A stretch of DNA of 64,000 nucleotides from positions 24,048 through 88,047 of the forward strand of contig QFQD01000035.1 of assembly GCA_003241485.1 (NCBI GenBank), written 5' to 3'. The position numbers and the translations under genes are program-made. The notes below the pieces were generated by a model. That model was given only the letters and a program-made list of their open reading frames with translations. It searched no databases and was not told the DNA's origin. This stretch comes from Ancylobacter novellus (GTDB lineage Bacteria > Pseudomonadota > Alphaproteobacteria > Rhizobiales > Xanthobacteraceae). This document shows, piece after piece, positions 26,178 to 35,100 of this stretch. The stretch's first letter is position 1, and each line of letters begins with the position of its first letter.

Positions 26178-26209
26178 CTCCGATTTCAGGTCCCGGCATT
26201 ATCGGGAGA

Positions 26210-26578
26210 TCAGGCGGCCTGCTTTTCCAGCGCGGCCTTGGCCTGCTCGACCAGCGCCGCGAAGGCGGCGGGCTCATGGATGGCGATATCCGAGAGCACC
26301 TTGCGGTCGACCTCGATCCCGGCCTTGCCGAGACCGTCGATAAATCGGCCATAGGTGAAGCCGAGCTCGCGGGTGGCCGCGTTGATGCGCTGGATCCAGA
26401 GCGCGCGGAAATTGCGCTTCTTCACCTTGCGGTCGCGATAGGCGTACTGCTGCGCCTTCTCGACGGCCTGCTTCGCGACGCGAATGGTATTCTTGCGGCG
26501 GCCAAAATAGCCCTTCGCCGCCTTGAGCACTTTCTTGTGCTTGGCGTGGGAAGTTACGCCGCGCTTGACACGTGCCAT
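26210..26578 (-). CDS. rplT: 50S ribosomal protein L20
   Basis: 122 residues, full length. It begins MARVKRGVTSHAKHKKVLK and contains the conserved RNA-binding stretch AYRDRKVKKRNFRALWIQRI. It is an early 50S assembly protein. The start has GAGGAG upstream. It follows rpmI by 34 nt, the standard rpmI-rplT pair; infC is not adjacent here. Confidence 0.98.
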   Translation of the reverse strand: MARVKRGVTSHAKHKKVLKAAKGYFGRRKNTIRVAKQAVEKAQQYAYRDRKVKKRNFRALWIQRINAATRELGFTYGRFIDGLGKAGIEVDRKVLSDIAIHEPAAFAALVEQAKAALEKQAA

Positions 26579-26612
26579 GGGAGTTCTCCTCGGAACTGGC
26601 TAAGGGGTGGCG

Positions 26613-26813
26613 TCAGCCGTTGGGCAGAAAGAACTTGCGAACATTGAAGGCATCACGCTCGGACATGACCGTGGTGCCGCGCTGGTCGCGGATCTGCTTG
26701 TTGGTGCGCTTGATCATGCCATGGCGCTTGTTCGCCTGGGCCATGATCACCTTGCCGGTGCCGGAGAGCTTGAAGCGCTTCTTCGCTCCGGACTTGGTCT
26801 TCATCTTGGGCAT
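26613..26813 (-). CDS. rpmI: 50S ribosomal protein L35
   Basis: 66 residues: MPKMKTKSGAKKRFKLSGTG at the N terminus, then NKRHGMIKRTNKQIRDQRG and a short C terminus, as in all bacterial L35. The start at 26813 has GGAG 10 nt upstream; a longer frame to 26891 is not family-like. Confidence 0.98.
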   Translation of the reverse strand: MPKMKTKSGAKKRFKLSGTGKVIMAQANKRHGMIKRTNKQIRDQRGTTVMSERDAFNVRKFFLPNG

Positions 26814-26977
26814 TTGGCTCGGTCTCCACAGGCACGGGCTCCCTCTCGCGAGGCAACCGGCCCAATCTAGTGTGAGCGTTCGAACCGCCACGGCAGCCCT
26901 TGTAGCCGGGCGGTTCTTGAAGGTCGCACCCTCTACAGGAGCGGCCGGCGGATTTCAAGTACGGCGCATGTAAGAAG

Positions 26978-27010
26978 ACACCGGCCGAAGGAACGGCTTC
27001 CGGCCGGTGT
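26978..27010 (-). terminator. Strong hairpin after the SH3 protein gene
   Basis: ACACCGGCCGAAG and CTTCCGGCCGGTGT form a 13-bp stem with one bulged C around a 6-nt loop, 6 nt past the stop of the SH3 gene. The following minus-strand sequence is only mildly T-rich (TCTTCTTAC). Probable terminator, perhaps also insulating the rpmI promoter region. Confidence 0.6.
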
Positions 27011-27016
27011 CGAATG

Positions 27017-27892
27017 TCACTGCCCGCCCGCGCCCGGACAGCCGGGGAGCTTGGGCTGCATCGCGCAGCGCTGCTCACGGCTCATCTGCGGCGAAAGGCC
27101 CGGCGTCTGCATCTGGGGCGGAAGCTGCCCCTGCTGCGGCGGAGGAGCCGGCGGCGGGCGCTGGCCCTGCTGGGGAGGCGGACCCGGCGGGGGACGGCCA
27201 TTGTTACCGCCATTGTTCCAGCCACCGCCAGAAGGAGGTGCGCCCCAATTGCCTCCCTGCGGCGGCCGGCCACCACCATTCCAGCCACCTCCGGGAGGGG
27301 GACCACCCCAGTTGCCGCCGGGCGGGGGCGGTGGCGGGCGTCCGCCGCCATTCCAGCCGCCACCGGGAGGCGGGCCACCCCAGTTTCCGCCGGGCGGGGG
27401 CGGAGGCGGGCGTCCGCCGCCATTCCAGCCCGGAGGCGGGGGCCCATAGCCGGGGCCATAGCCCGGACCGCCATAAGGCGGGGGACGGTAGCCGCGCGGC
27501 GGGGGCGGGCCCCAGCGGTCATAGTTGGAGTACCAGGAGCGGCCGCGATAATACCGGCCCCAGTAATCATCGAAGCTGAAGGCGACGATCGGCACGCCGA
27601 TGGTCGGTGCGTAGTCGTAGAAATCCACGCGCCGGCCGCGATAGTCGTAGCCGAGATAACGCGCGGCGATCCAGCCGCGATTGCCGCGCCAGTCGACGTC
27701 GCACCAGCTGTAGTCGTCGATGCAGCCATAAATGCCGAGCGGCGTGCCGCCTTCGAGAATGACCACCACGGGATAGGCCGTACCCGGCCCGGCCCGAAGG
27801 TTGACGTCGGTCGTGACATAGCCGCGCTGCTGCGCGACCGCACTTCCGCCCAACGCCAGCAGCACGGCGGCTGCGGCGAGAATTCGTTTCAT
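27017..27892 (-). CDS. Exported SH3-domain protein with Pro/Gly-rich repeat tail
   Basis: 291 residues. A signal peptide (MKRILAAAAVLLALGGSAVAQ) is followed by a bacterial SH3 domain (about 22-85: VTTDVNLRAGPGTAYPVVVILEGG and WCDVDWRGNRGWIAARYLGY split by a strand) with a Tyr/Arg-rich extension. From about residue 120 the chain is low-complexity: GPPPPRGYRPPPYG, then two near-identical 23-residue units of the type GWNGGGRPPPPPPGGNWGGP and a degenerate third, then PPPQQGQ repeats. A short Cys-containing end closes it (QRCAMQPKLPGCPG). AGGAG lies 8 nt before the start. Likely periplasmic or envelope-associated; partner unknown. Confidence 0.85.
   Translation of the reverse strand: MKRILAAAAVLLALGGSAVAQQRGYVTTDVNLRAGPGTAYPVVVILEGGTPLGIYGCIDDYSWCDVDWRGNRGWIAARYLGYDYRGRRVDFYDYAPTIGVPIVAFSFDDYWGRYYRGRSWYSNYDRWGPPPPRGYRPPPYGGPGYGPGYGPPPPGWNGGGRPPPPPPGGNWGGPPPGGGWNGGGRPPPPPPGGNWGGPPPGGGWNGGGRPPQGGNWGAPPSGGGWNNGGNNGRPPPGPPPQQGQRPPPAPPPQQGQLPPQMQTPGLSPQMSREQRCAMQPKLPGCPGAGGQ
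27271..27436. repeat. Tandem repeat inside the SH3 protein gene
   Basis: Two almost identical 69-nt units plus a degraded third copy encode the Gly-Trp-Asn-Gly-Gly-Gly-Arg-Pro-rich repeats. Units stay in frame, so copy number can vary without breaking the gene. Exact unit borders were set by eye from the protein. Confidence 0.65.
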
Positions 27893-28147
27893 TGAAACAC
27901 TCTCCTGAGGCTGTAGTGCCATCAACGCCGACCAGGCTCGAATGGAGCCATGCTCTTTGGCGGATTCGTGTTGCCAAAGTGTTGAGGGCCGGTTTGCCCG
28001 CGAAAAACTGACGCTTCGTCAGATAGCCCGGCGCTTTCACCTGCCACAACGGCACGTTGATCGGAAGCGCCGAAGCAGACAGGATGCGCGCGATCCGACC
28101 CCGGGTCCCGCCCCTTTCTCCGCCCCGCACCAGACGGACCCCGCCTC

Positions 28148-28954
28148 ATGTCGTTCGGCACGCTGCTCGAAGCCTTCCTGCTCGGCCTTCTCGAAGGCTT
28201 CACCGAGTTCATCCCGGTCTCCTCGACGGGCCACATTCTGCTCGCCGGGCATTTCCTCGGCTTCGAGAGCCAGGGCAAGGTGTTTGAAGTACTCATCCAG
28301 CTCGGTGCCATCCTGGCGCTGCTGGTGGTCTATTTCCAGCGCTTCTGGCAGGTGCTCGTGACGCTGCCGTCGAGCCCGCGCTCGCGCAATTTCGTGCTCG
28401 GCATCCTCGTCGCCTTCCTGCCGGCCGCCATCATCGGCGCCTTCGCGCATGGCTTCATCAAGAGCGTGCTGTTCGAATCACCGGCGCTTATCTGCGTCAC
28501 GCTGATCCTCGGCGGAATCGTGCTCCTGTGGGTCGATACGCTGAAGATCCGGCCGATCCATACCGACGCCATGGCCTTCCCGAAATCGCTGGCGCTCAAG
28601 GTCGGCTTCGCCCAGTGCCTGGCCATGATCCCCGGCGTGTCGCGCTCGGGCTCGACCATCGTGGCCGGCCTGCTGCTCGGCGCCTCCAAGCCCGCCGCGG
28701 CCGAGTTCTCCTTCTTCCTCGCCCTGCCGACGATGACCGGCGCCTTCGCCTATGACCTCTACAAGAATCGCGACGCGCTCTCGGCCGATGACGGGATCAT
28801 CATCGCGGTTGGCTTCATCGCCGCCTTCATCGCCGCGCTTGCCGTGGTGCGCTCGCTGCTCGCCTTCGTGTCGAAGCACGGCTACACGCCGTTCGGCTGG
28901 TGGCGCATCGCAGTCGGCGGCGTCGGCCTCGTCGCACTGGCGCTGGTCGGCTGA
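28148..28954 (+). CDS. uppP: Undecaprenyl-diphosphatase
   Basis: 268-residue polytopic membrane enzyme (BacA type) that recycles undecaprenyl pyrophosphate for peptidoglycan synthesis and confers bacitracin tolerance. Both signature loops are visible: LLEGFTEFIPVSSTGHILL near the N terminus and MIPGVSRSGSTIVAGLLLG in the middle. The length is normal. It is the only gene in a 1.1-kb stretch on the plus strand and ends at a strong terminator. Confidence 0.97.
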   Translation: MSFGTLLEAFLLGLLEGFTEFIPVSSTGHILLAGHFLGFESQGKVFEVLIQLGAILALLVVYFQRFWQVLVTLPSSPRSRNFVLGILVAFLPAAIIGAFAHGFIKSVLFESPALICVTLILGGIVLLWVDTLKIRPIHTDAMAFPKSLALKVGFAQCLAMIPGVSRSGSTIVAGLLLGASKPAAAEFSFFLALPTMTGAFAYDLYKNRDALSADDGIIIAVGFIAAFIAALAVVRSLLAFVSKHGYTPFGWWRIAVGGVGLVALALVG

Positions 28955-28970
28955 AGGCTCACTCAATGAA

Positions 28971-29004
28971 AAAGCCGCCGGACGCACCCGCGCCGGCGGC
29001 TTTT
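28971..29004. terminator. Bidirectional intrinsic terminator between uppP and the NDUFA9-like gene
   Basis: AAAGCCGCCGG (28971-28981) pairs with CCGGCGGCTTTT (28993-29004) across an 11-nt loop, with A-rich sequence on the left and T-rich on the right. It serves the convergent pair of genes on either side. Confidence 0.85.
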
Positions 29005-29029
29005 GCTTGTTAGGGCCGACTGGATCGGC

Positions 29030-30055
29030 TCAGGCGGCTTCGGGCCGGCTGAACTGACCCGCCTTGCGGTAGCGCCAGAGATAGGAGGGCAGGATGGCGC
29101 CGAGCGCCGTGGGATGGATGCCGAGCCCTTCCAGCGTACGCCCCTCCGTCTTCGCCGCCTCCGAGACCACATTGTCATAGGCGAGCAGCTTGACCTGGTC
29201 GCGGGTCAGCAACGGGTTCGGCAGCAGTTCCAGAAGGCGCGCCTGCAGCGAGGCGATGCTGCCCGGCACCGGAAGGAGCAGCCGCTTGCGGTCGATCTCG
29301 CTCAGCGTGAGTTCCATCAGCTGCCGGAAAGTCAGCACTTCCGGCCCGCCGAGCTCATACACCGTACCGGGCCGGGCCTTGCCGTCCACGGCCCTGGCGA
29401 AGGCTTCGGCGACATCACCGACGAACACCGGCTGGAAGCGCGTGTGCCCCCCGCCAATCAGCGGCAGGAAGGGCGAAAGCCGCGACATGGCGGCGAAACG
29501 GTTGAAGAAGTTGTCTTCCGGGCCGAACACGATGGAGGGGCGGAAGATCACCGATTCCGGCAGCACCTCGCGCGCCGCAGCCTCACCGGCCGCCTTTGAG
29601 CGGGCATAGAGCGCATTGGAGGCGGCATCGGCGCCGATAGCCGAACCATGGATCAGTCTCGCGCCGACCTCGCGGGCGGCAAGCGCCACCTGCCGGGCGC
29701 CGAAGCCGTGCACCGCCTCGAAGCTCTGCCGGCCCCCCTCATGGAGAATGCCGACAAGGTTGATGACCACCTGCGAACCCTCGGCGGCGCGCAGCACCGA
29801 GGCGGGATAGCGCAGATTGGCCTGCACCGGCATGATCTGGCCAACAGCGCCGAGCGGCTGGAGATGACCGGCGAGGTCCGGCCGGCGGACGGCCGCGCGG
29901 ATGCGCCAGCCCTGCCGCGCCAGCGCGCGCACCACATGGCGACCGACAAAGCCGGAGCCGCCGAACACGGTGACCAGCCGATCCATCGGCGCGGCGCGCT
30001 TCACCAGCTCGGCTTCGCTTTCCAGCGGCAGTTCATTGGCGGCGGCGTCGACCAT
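29030..30055 (-). CDS. Complex I NDUFA9 subunit family / NAD(P)-dependent epimerase-like protein
   Basis: 341 residues. Rossmann motif VTVFGGSGFVGRHVVRALARQGWRI near residue 27, SDR-like YARSKAAGE, FRPSIVFGPEDNFFNRFA, and YELGGPEVLTFRQLM. This is the alphaproteobacterial NDUFA9-like atypical SDR, related to the mitochondrial complex I accessory subunit that binds NADPH at the inner membrane. GGGAGAGAG precedes the ATG at 30055, supporting that start over the inner Met-Asp-Arg-Leu-Val. Confidence 0.9.
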   Translation of the reverse strand: MVDAAANELPLESEAELVKRAAPMDRLVTVFGGSGFVGRHVVRALARQGWRIRAAVRRPDLAGHLQPLGAVGQIMPVQANLRYPASVLRAAEGSQVVINLVGILHEGGRQSFEAVHGFGARQVALAAREVGARLIHGSAIGADAASNALYARSKAAGEAAAREVLPESVIFRPSIVFGPEDNFFNRFAAMSRLSPFLPLIGGGHTRFQPVFVGDVAEAFARAVDGKARPGTVYELGGPEVLTFRQLMELTLSEIDRKRLLLPVPGSIASLQARLLELLPNPLLTRDQVKLLAYDNVVSEAAKTEGRTLEGLGIHPTALGAILPSYLWRYRKAGQFSRPEAA

Positions 30056-30244
30056 GTTCGCTCTCTCCCGGCCCGGCGATTGGGATGCGAGAGGATTAGC
30101 GCGCCGCCGCCCCATCGTCCAGCGCGTGTGTATACCACGCACATGTGAGGCCCCGCGGCGCCCGCGCCGCACCGTTCCGCGAAGGACGGGAAACCCGATA
30201 GCGAATAAAAACGAGCGACAGGCGGGGACATCGCGAAAGCCACG

Positions 30245-30274
30245 TTGACAAGACGGATGTCCCCCGACTATGTC
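30245..30274 (+). promoter_or_regulatory. Promoter of tRNA-Leu
   Basis: -35 TTGACA (30245-30250, full consensus), 18-nt spacer, -10 TATGTC (30269-30274), about 26 bp before the tRNA. The same -10 hexamer and spacing occur upstream of tRNA-Gln. Confidence 0.7.
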
Positions 30275-30299
30275 TCGCCGCCGTGCCGCAAGGCACAGT

Positions 30300-30384
30300 G
30301 CCCAGGTGGCGGAATTGGTAGACGCGCTGGTTTCAGGTACCAGTGGGTAACACCGTGGAGGTTCGAGTCCTCTCCTGGGCACCA
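30300..30384 (+). tRNA. tRNA-Leu (anticodon CAG)
   Basis: 85-nt tRNA including an encoded CCA. Acceptor stem GCCCAGG/CCTGGGC, long type II variable arm (GTGGGTAACACC-type), T loop GGTTCGAGTCC. The anticodon loop TTCAGGT gives CAG for CUG codons, the dominant Leu codon in this GC-rich genome. Confidence 0.97.
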
Positions 30385-30409
30385 TCGGCGTTTTCGTTTG
30401 GTGGATCCG

Positions 30410-31123
30410 ATGATCGCGAATGTACGGCGGCAAGGCAAACGGGCGCGGCGCGTGGGGGCGGGGATGCTGGTCGCCCTGCTGCTTGCCGCCACACCCATTC
30501 GCGCCGAAGAGGCCGCGCCGGGCTGGCCGGACACGTTGCCCTCCCGCCTTGCGGCGCTGGCGCTGATCCAGACGCTGAACGCCGACCTCCTGAGCAATGC
30601 CAGCGCGACGCTGACGCTCGACCGCTGGTGCGGCACGCATAAGCTCGCGGCCACGCCCATCATCGTCGCCGATCGCGTTACCGGCCAGGACAAGCCCGCG
30701 ACGGCGGAAATCCGCGCTCTGCTGAAGGTCGGCGAGCAGGAGCCGGTGCGCTACCGCCGCGTGCGGCTGCGCTGCGGCACACAGGTGCTGTCCGAAGCCG
30801 ACAACTGGTATGTGCCGGCGCAGCTCACCCCGGCGATGAACAGCGAACTCGACAGCACCGACACCTCCTTCGGCCGTGTGGTGCGCCCGCTCGGCTTCCG
30901 CCGCACCACGCTGGCCGCGCGCCTGCTGTGGCAGCCCTTGCCCGAGGGTTGGGAGATGGGCGCGGCGCTGCCGCCGGCCGGGAACGGCGCGCTCGCCATT
31001 CCCGACTTCGTCCTGGAGCACCGCGCCGTGCTCACCCTGCCCGACGGCACGCCGTTCAGCGTGCTGGTGGAAAGCTATACGCGCGCGGTGCTGGCCTTTC
31101 CCCCGCCGGCGCTGACGCGCTGA
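30410..31123 (+). CDS. Exported protein resembling the chorismate lyase (UbiC-like) fold
   Basis: 237 residues with an N-terminal signal peptide (VGAGMLVALLLAATPIRAEE, cleavage after IRA). The mature part carries DNWYVPAQLTPAMNSELDSTD, SFGRVVRPLGFRRTT, LEHRAVLTLPDGTPFSVLVE and a closing YTR. This order (W-Y-V-P, F-G-x-V, L-x-H-R-A, V-x-E-x-Y) resembles UbiC-type chorismate pyruvate-lyases. A cytosolic chorismate enzyme would not be exported, so the reaction is doubtful. It begins 25 nt after tRNA-Leu. Confidence 0.6.
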   Translation: MIANVRRQGKRARRVGAGMLVALLLAATPIRAEEAAPGWPDTLPSRLAALALIQTLNADLLSNASATLTLDRWCGTHKLAATPIIVADRVTGQDKPATAEIRALLKVGEQEPVRYRRVRLRCGTQVLSEADNWYVPAQLTPAMNSELDSTDTSFGRVVRPLGFRRTTLAARLLWQPLPEGWEMGAALPPAGNGALAIPDFVLEHRAVLTLPDGTPFSVLVESYTRAVLAFPPPALTR

Positions 31124-31132
31124 CGCGACATC

Positions 31133-31639
31133 TCAGAAAGCGCCGAGATAGTCGCTCTTGCCGACCGGCACGCCCTTGTGGCGCAGGATGTCGTAGGCGG
31201 TGGTGACGTGGAAGAAGAAGTTCGGCAGCGCGAAGGTCAGGAGATAGCTCTGGCCGACAAAATGCCGCTCGCCGCGCCGCGACTTGGTCACAATCGCGCG
31301 CGTTTCGCTGCCCTCGAAGGCCGCAGGGTCGACGCTGGCGATGAAGTCCAGCGTCTTGGCGATGCGCTGGTGCAGTTCCTCGAACGTCGTTTCGGTATCG
31401 GGAAAGCTCGGCGCCTCCGTGCCGGTGAGGCGGGCAACGGCGAACTTTGCCGAATCGCTGGCGCTCTGCACCTGGCCGGTGAGCGGGAACATGTCCGGCG
31501 CGAGCCGCGCCGTGGCAAGTTCGGACAGGTCGAGGCCTTGCGCGGCGGCATATTCCTCGCCCTTGACGAGGAGCGCGTCGAGATTGCCGAGCGCGCGCTG
31601 GAGCACCGGCACGGTGGCGTCATACATGGAAAGCGGCAT
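31133..31639 (-). CDS. DUF1993 domain-containing protein
   Basis: 168 residues. It begins PLSMYDATVPVLQRALGNLDALLVKGEEYAA, the DUF1993 opening, and ends FFFHVTTAYDILRHKGVPVGKSDYLG, with conserved His in a four-helix bundle related to the DinB-like superfamily. Function is unknown. It is convergent with the UbiC-like gene (9-nt gap) and separated from trxA by a terminator. Confidence 0.85.
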   Translation of the reverse strand: MPLSMYDATVPVLQRALGNLDALLVKGEEYAAAQGLDLSELATARLAPDMFPLTGQVQSASDSAKFAVARLTGTEAPSFPDTETTFEELHQRIAKTLDFIASVDPAAFEGSETRAIVTKSRRGERHFVGQSYLLTFALPNFFFHVTTAYDILRHKGVPVGKSDYLGAF

Positions 31640-31694
31640 GGGATTTCCTTGCGGAGAGTGACCGCGACAGGCGCGGCGCAAACGGGTAACGGCA

Positions 31695-31733
31695 ATAAAA
31701 AACCCCGGGGCGGCGGAGCGACCCGGGGTTCTT
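31695..31733. terminator. Intrinsic terminator after trxA
   Basis: AACCCCGGG (31701-31709) and CCCGGGGTT (31722-31730) form a 9-bp stem. On the minus strand it is followed by TTTTTTATT, so it ends the trxA transcript; the plus-strand side TTCTTATT is weaker. Confidence 0.85.
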
Positions 31734-31754
31734 ATTGTCAGGCGGACAGCACGT

Positions 31755-32075
31755 TCATATCGCGCTGTTGATCCACTGCAGCATCTTGGCCTTCGGCGCG
31801 GCGCCAACCTGGCGCGAGGCGAGCTGGCCATCCTTGAACAGCAGCAAAGTCGGGATCGACATGATGCCGTACTTCGACGCGGTGGCGGGATTCTCGTCCA
31901 CGTTCAGCTTGACGATCTTCAGCTTTTCGCCGAGTTCGCCGGCCACTTCGTCGAGAACCGGAGCCACCATGCGGCAGGGGCCGCACCACTCGGCCCAGAA
32001 ATCGACGAGAACCGGACCGTCCGACTTGATGACATCGGCCTCGAAGCTCTGGTCCGACACTTTTTCGACGCCCAT
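31755..32075 (-). CDS. trxA: Thioredoxin
   Basis: 106 residues with active site WCGPC (Trp30-Cys34), the buried Asp in VLVDFWAEW, and the cis-Pro in SIPTLLLFKDG. Cytosolic disulfide reductase. The ATG at 32075 has AGAGGTG just upstream. It lies downstream of addA on the same strand, a neighbourhood common in Hyphomicrobiales. Confidence 0.97.
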   Translation of the reverse strand: MGVEKVSDQSFEADVIKSDGPVLVDFWAEWCGPCRMVAPVLDEVAGELGEKLKIVKLNVDENPATASKYGIMSIPTLLLFKDGQLASRQVGAAPKAKMLQWINSAI

Positions 32076-32156
32076 TGGGACACCTCTAGAAATGTGAAAA
32101 ATCACGAGAAGTTGGATGGAAGGTAGGGAGCCGCCCCCCGCTCCGTCAAGGCGCCG

Positions 32157-35100
32157 TCACCGTGCTGTGACGTCCTCCACCGCGCGTTCGAGCATGGCGC
32201 CGTCGAGCCCATGCACGCGCGGACCGGCCGTATAGACCAGCAGCGCCCCTATCTCCTTGTCCGGATAAAGCTTTCGCAGCAGCCGGGCATAGAGCCCGAC
32301 CTGACGGACATGCGCGGGCGGCAGGTCAGCCGCGCTGTGGGGGACATGCCGGTCGGTCTTGAAGTCGGCAAGGACGACGCGGGCCGGCGTGACGAGCAGC
32401 CGGTCGATTCGCCCGTTCACCGACACGCCGTCTGCCACTTCGCCGATCAGCGCCACCTCGGCGAGCGTGCCCGGCCCGAACAGTTCGGCAAGCTCCGGCA
32501 CCGCGAGCACGGCGAGGCTCTCCGTGAGCAGGGCCTCGCGCGCCTCTGCGGGCCAGTCGGTGGCGACGGCGAGTAGCCGGCGGCCGGCCTCCCCGCGCAG
32601 GTTCAAAGGCAAGGGCGCGAGCGCCGCCATCAGCCGGTGCAGCAGCTCGCCACGTTCCAAGGCGCGCGCGGCGGCGCCGTCGGGGGGCACGGCCACAGGG
32701 CCGGCGAGCGAGGGGCGAAGGGTCGGGCGCGCTGCTAGCCCCGGCACCGGCCGGCGCAGCGCTACGGCGAGGTCGTGCTCCTGCGCGGGCGCGCCCTCCG
32801 CCTCCGCGACGGGCGCGAGGGCCGCGGGCATGGGGGCGGTCGGCGCGCCGGCACGCCAGCGCCATACCGAGCCGGCAAAGCCCGTGGCGGGGTGCTCGAT
32901 GGCCTCAGGACCCAGCGCGCCGCGCACGAGGTCGTACCAGCAATCGGGCGGGCGCTTCTTCGCGCCATCGGCGCCGCACAGCACCAATGCAGTCTCCGCG
33001 CGGGTGAGCGCGACATAGAGCAGGCGGCGATATTCGTCCTGCTGCGCGGCGTCGCCCTCGGCGCGCGCCTGCGCCATCGATGCGGTGTCGGTGCGCTTGG
33101 AGGGGGCGTGCAGCAGGACGCGCCGCCCCGTGCGCGTTTCCACCTTGAGCAGCCCGGCGCTGCGGCGGGTCATCGGCCCGGACGTGGTGTCGGCGAGAAT
33201 GACATAGGGCGCCTCCAGCCCCTTGGCGCCATGCACGGTCATCACCCGCACCTCGTCGCGTCCGGCCTCCATGTCGCGCTTGGCCTCGGCCCCGCCACGG
33301 CGGAGGAAGTCGAGGAAGCCCGCCAGCGAGGGCGCCTCGATGCTCTCATAGGCGCGTGCCAGCGCCAGCATCTCGTCCAGCGCGTCCGCCGCTTCCGGCC
33401 CGAGGCGCGCCAGCATGGCGGCGCGGCCGCGCTCGCGCCCGAGCACACGGGCATAGAAGTCGAACGGCCGTAGCCGCCGCGCCTCCTCGCGCAGCCGCGC
33501 CAGCCGGCGCGACGCCGCCGCCCATTTCGGATTTTCAATGGCGCGGGTGAGCAGGGCCTCCTCCAGCAGGCCGGTCCTTCCAGGGGCAAGCCGCATCAGG
33601 TCGCCGTCATCGAGGCCGAAGAGCGGGCTTTTCAGCACGACGGCCAGCGCCAGTTCATCGTCGCGCGACAGCAGCGCCTCGCCCAGCGCCATCAGGTCCA
33701 TCACCGCGATATGCTCGGCAACGACCAGCCGGTCGGCGCCCGCCACCGCGACATGCGCCTGCTTCAGTTCGCGAATGATCGCCTCGAACAGCGAATCGCG
33801 CCGGCGCACCAGAATGAGGAAATCCCCCGGCCGCGCCGCGCGCGCGCCATGCCGCCCGCTCAGCGGGAAGCCCTCGCGGATGCGCGCGGCGATGTGGCCG
33901 GCAATGTTCTTCGCCAGTCGGCCCTTGGGATCGTCGGTGGCCGGTGCGTCGAGCGGGCGCTGCCAGGCGTCGACATCCATCTTCTCGGCCGGCGCCTCCG
34001 GCTCCCACATCTCCACCATCGCCGGCAGGGACGCATGGATCGCCTCGTGCAGCGGCCGCTCGGCGATGGCGGAGAGGCCGGCATAGGCGGCGGGCTCGGC
34101 GAAGACGGTGTCGACCGCGCTGAGAATGCCCGGCGCCGAACGGAAGGAATGGCGCAGCTGGATATGAGCGAAGCGCGCCCCGGCCGCGGCCTCGAACTCC
34201 CGGCGCACCGTATCGAAGCGGCGCGGATCGGCGCCCTGGAAGGAAAAGATGGACTGCTTCTCGTCACCGACCACGAACAGCGTACGCGGCAGGCTGCGGC
34301 TGTCGTCACGCGTTCCTTCGCCGGCAAAGAACTCCGCGACCAGCGGGCGGATCACCTCCCACTGGTCGGGACTGGTGTCCTGCGCCTCGTCCAGCAGCAC
34401 ATGGTCGATGCCCTGATCGAGCTTGTAGTGCACCCAGGCGGAAGCGCCCGAGGCGAGCAGGCGCCGCGCTGCGGTGATGAGGTCGGCAAAGTCGAGCACG
34501 CCGCGCGCCGCCTTGGCCCGCTCATAGCGCCGCACCGACTCGCGCCCGAGCACCAGCAGCGCGCGGCTGCGTTCATAGGCGCGTGCGGCGGCCAGCAGCT
34601 TGGCCAGGGGGGCGATGCGCTCGCGCTCGGCGAGAAGTAGCGGATAGCGCGCCCGCACCCCCGCGGCGCCGAACTGCGCGTCGCCATAGGGCTCGCCATC
34701 GTCCTTCAGGAACACGTCGGCATAGGCATCGGCGCGCGCATCCTCCGGCGCCTGCGCGGCGGCGAGCAGGGCATAGCCGCGCCGCGCCGCATTGCCGCCC
34801 TCCAGCACCAGCGCCTGGCCGAGCCCCAGCCAGGCGCCGGGTGCGATCAGCGCCTCCTCGACGAGGCGCCGCTCGATGTCGCGCGAGGCTACGGGGGCAT
34901 CGAGCCCGACGGCGGCGGCGATATCGGCTTCCGTGGCGTCGAGCGCCTGCGGGTCGCCGACAAGGCCGGCGATCAGCTGGTCGATGCCATCATCCGAGGT
35001 TTCGCCGATGATGAGGGCGAGCGCCTGCCCGAGCTCGCTCTCGGGGTGGCCGGCACCTTGCAGCACCACCTCGGCGCGCACGCGGGCCAGCAGTTCCTGC

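Noticed and set aside
26010..26209. Search for a Phe-rich leader peptide (pheST attenuation)
   Set aside because: No short Phe-rich ORF with ribosome site and no terminator between the rplT terminator and pheS; only a palindromic repeat is present.
27271..27436. Tandem repeats considered as a CRISPR array
   Set aside because: Repeats are contiguous, in frame and code for Gly/Pro/Trp-rich protein; there are no spacers and no cas genes.
29030..31021. Extended 663-codon version of the NDUFA9-like gene
   Set aside because: The extension crosses tRNA-Leu and the UbiC-like gene; the start at 30055 has a good ribosome site and matches family length.
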